This document shows positions 63,319 through 64,000 of a DNA stretch of 64,000 bases, one piece after another (position 1 is the first letter of the stretch; the number at the start of each line of letters is the position of its first letter). This stretch comes from Candidatus Zixiibacteriota bacterium. Its GTDB lineage: Bacteria > Zixibacteria > MSB-5A5 > GN15 > JAAZOE01. A model generated the notes under the pieces. It did not search any database and was not told where the DNA came from. It saw nothing but the letters and a program-made list of their open reading frames with translations. Both the position numbers and the translations under genes were made by a program. Where the stretch lies: NCBI GenBank assembly GCA_023138975.1, contig JAGLON010000023.1:1-64000 (forward strand). Reading direction: 5' to 3'.

Positions 63319-64000
63319 ATGTCACTGAAACGCGTTCTAATAGCACTCTTTGCCCTTTCACTTATCTTTACAATCTGCGGCTGTTCTGAGGACGATGATC
63401 CAATCAGCTCCGGCGGCCTGCAGGCTCCCGCACCTCCGGTAATTCAAAACGTTGAATGCCCCGTAGGAATGGCTGCGTCCACCAATCCGTACGCAACTTA
63501 CGCTGAGAACTATCTGTTATATTTAAACGCTTTCACCGCTTTTGACTCTTACATAACACCGGCAAGCAATGCTGTCGTAACTCAGGTCGGAGACACGGTC
63601 AAAGCAGTCTGGACCAGCGGTACTCTGGAGTATGATGTTCGCTTTGTTACTGATGGCGGATATAACAAATGGTTTGTATATTTAGACGGTAATGACGGAC
63701 CGTTGGTTTATTCCAATCAGCTCTACATTGAAGCCCGCATTGACCCCTCAAGCAACAACGACGGCTATTTCATGGCCCATCCCAATCCTTCAAATTTCAA
63801 TGAAGTTCTTTCTTGGTCCTGGGAAACTGTATCCGGTATCTATCGCATTACTTATACTAACAGCACAGCTAACTCTTACAAAGTGACCCGCGCCACAGAC
63901 GGTTCCGGTATTGTTGAATATCTTATCAATAGCGCTGCTTCCATAGTTGTCACCTGGGTTCCCGACGGTAACAGCGGAACCTGGAATAATATCTCCGGTA
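63319..64000 (+). CDS. Lipoprotein, 3' end cut by the window edge
   Basis: At least 227 codons, open to the end of the window. Lipoprotein signal MSLKRVLIALFALSLIFTIC with lipobox ICGC (Cys22), then acidic SEDDDPISSGG. The signal is nearly the same as in the protein at 61277, so the two are paralogs at least in their leader. The mature part (VIQNVECPVGMAASTNPYA, WTSGTLEYDVRFVTDGG) is different and carries no ZU5-like domain that I can see. AGGAG precedes the ATG. Function unknown; probably anchored in the outer membrane. Confidence 0.85.
   Translation, partial: MSLKRVLIALFALSLIFTICGCSEDDDPISSGGLQAPAPPVIQNVECPVGMAASTNPYATYAENYLLYLNAFTAFDSYITPASNAVVTQVGDTVKAVWTSGTLEYDVRFVTDGGYNKWFVYLDGNDGPLVYSNQLYIEARIDPSSNNDGYFMAHPNPSNFNEVLSWSWETVSGIYRITYTNSTANSYKVTRATDGSGIVEYLINSAASIVVTWVPDGNSGTWNNISG

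Overview
This 64 kb window has about 29 protein genes, most of them for secreted or envelope proteins. It looks like a chromosome segment of an uncultured Gram-negative bacterium of the FCB group, and candidate phylum Zixibacteria is my best guess. The evidence is: repeated C-terminal dockerin-like modules of the form [24 protein letters not shown]-terminal sorting domains with the NYPNPFNP motif, of the type used by type IX secretion; a PorV/PorQ-family barrel protein; a gingipain-like (C25) peptidase; and thrombospondin-3, HYR, VCBS and YCF48-type repeats. No rRNA gene, intact tRNA, CRISPR array, transposase or integrase is visible.

Layout. Positions 1-8.9 kb look like an old insertion hotspot. 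A fragment of a tRNA-fMet and the 3' half of a tRNA-Asn are followed by three more decayed copies of the tRNA-Asn tail, each with its own terminator. A single gene lies between successive copies: a YCF48-repeat protein, an S9D-type peptidase and a C25 peptidase, in mixed orientation. From 8.9 to 14.6 kb lie two large dockerin-bearing secreted proteins. A palindrome-rich spacer follows at 14.6-15.5 kb. A minus-strand operon at 15.5-20.5 kb encodes an HlyD-type adaptor, an ABC ATPase, two FtsX/MacB-type permeases and an L,D-transpeptidase. Then come a VCBS-repeat protein with a sorting domain, a divergent GlpX-like phosphatase and a DUF401-type membrane protein. At 28.5-36 kb are a 14-repeat propeller protein with a dockerin, a probable selenocysteine-containing thioredoxin-fold protein, and a CBM9/DUF5916-type outer-membrane protein. 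A second adaptor/permease operon without an ATPase, a small secreted protein and a CheY-like regulator follow. At 42-49.5 kb is a TonB-receptor / sorting-domain protein / PorV-like operon. At 49.8-59.4 kb is a 3199-residue surface protein with a VWA domain, 26 Ig-like modules, cohesin-like and dockerin-like modules and a sorting domain. The window ends with an MscS channel, two paralogous lipoprotein genes (the second cut by the window edge) and a CPBP membrane protease.

How the parts may work together (inference): large repeat proteins are exported to the surface carrying one of two C-terminal tags, either a dockerin-like module or an NPF-type sorting domain. Cohesin-like modules in two of the same proteins are candidate docking partners. 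The PorV-like and TonB-type barrels would provide the outer-membrane machinery.

The strongest single observation is an in-frame UGA at 32338-32340. It replaces the first Cys of a CxxC thioredoxin motif inside an otherwise open 395-codon frame, and a hairpin resembling a bacterial SECIS element follows at the expected distance. The second is the tRNA-tail array at the left end.
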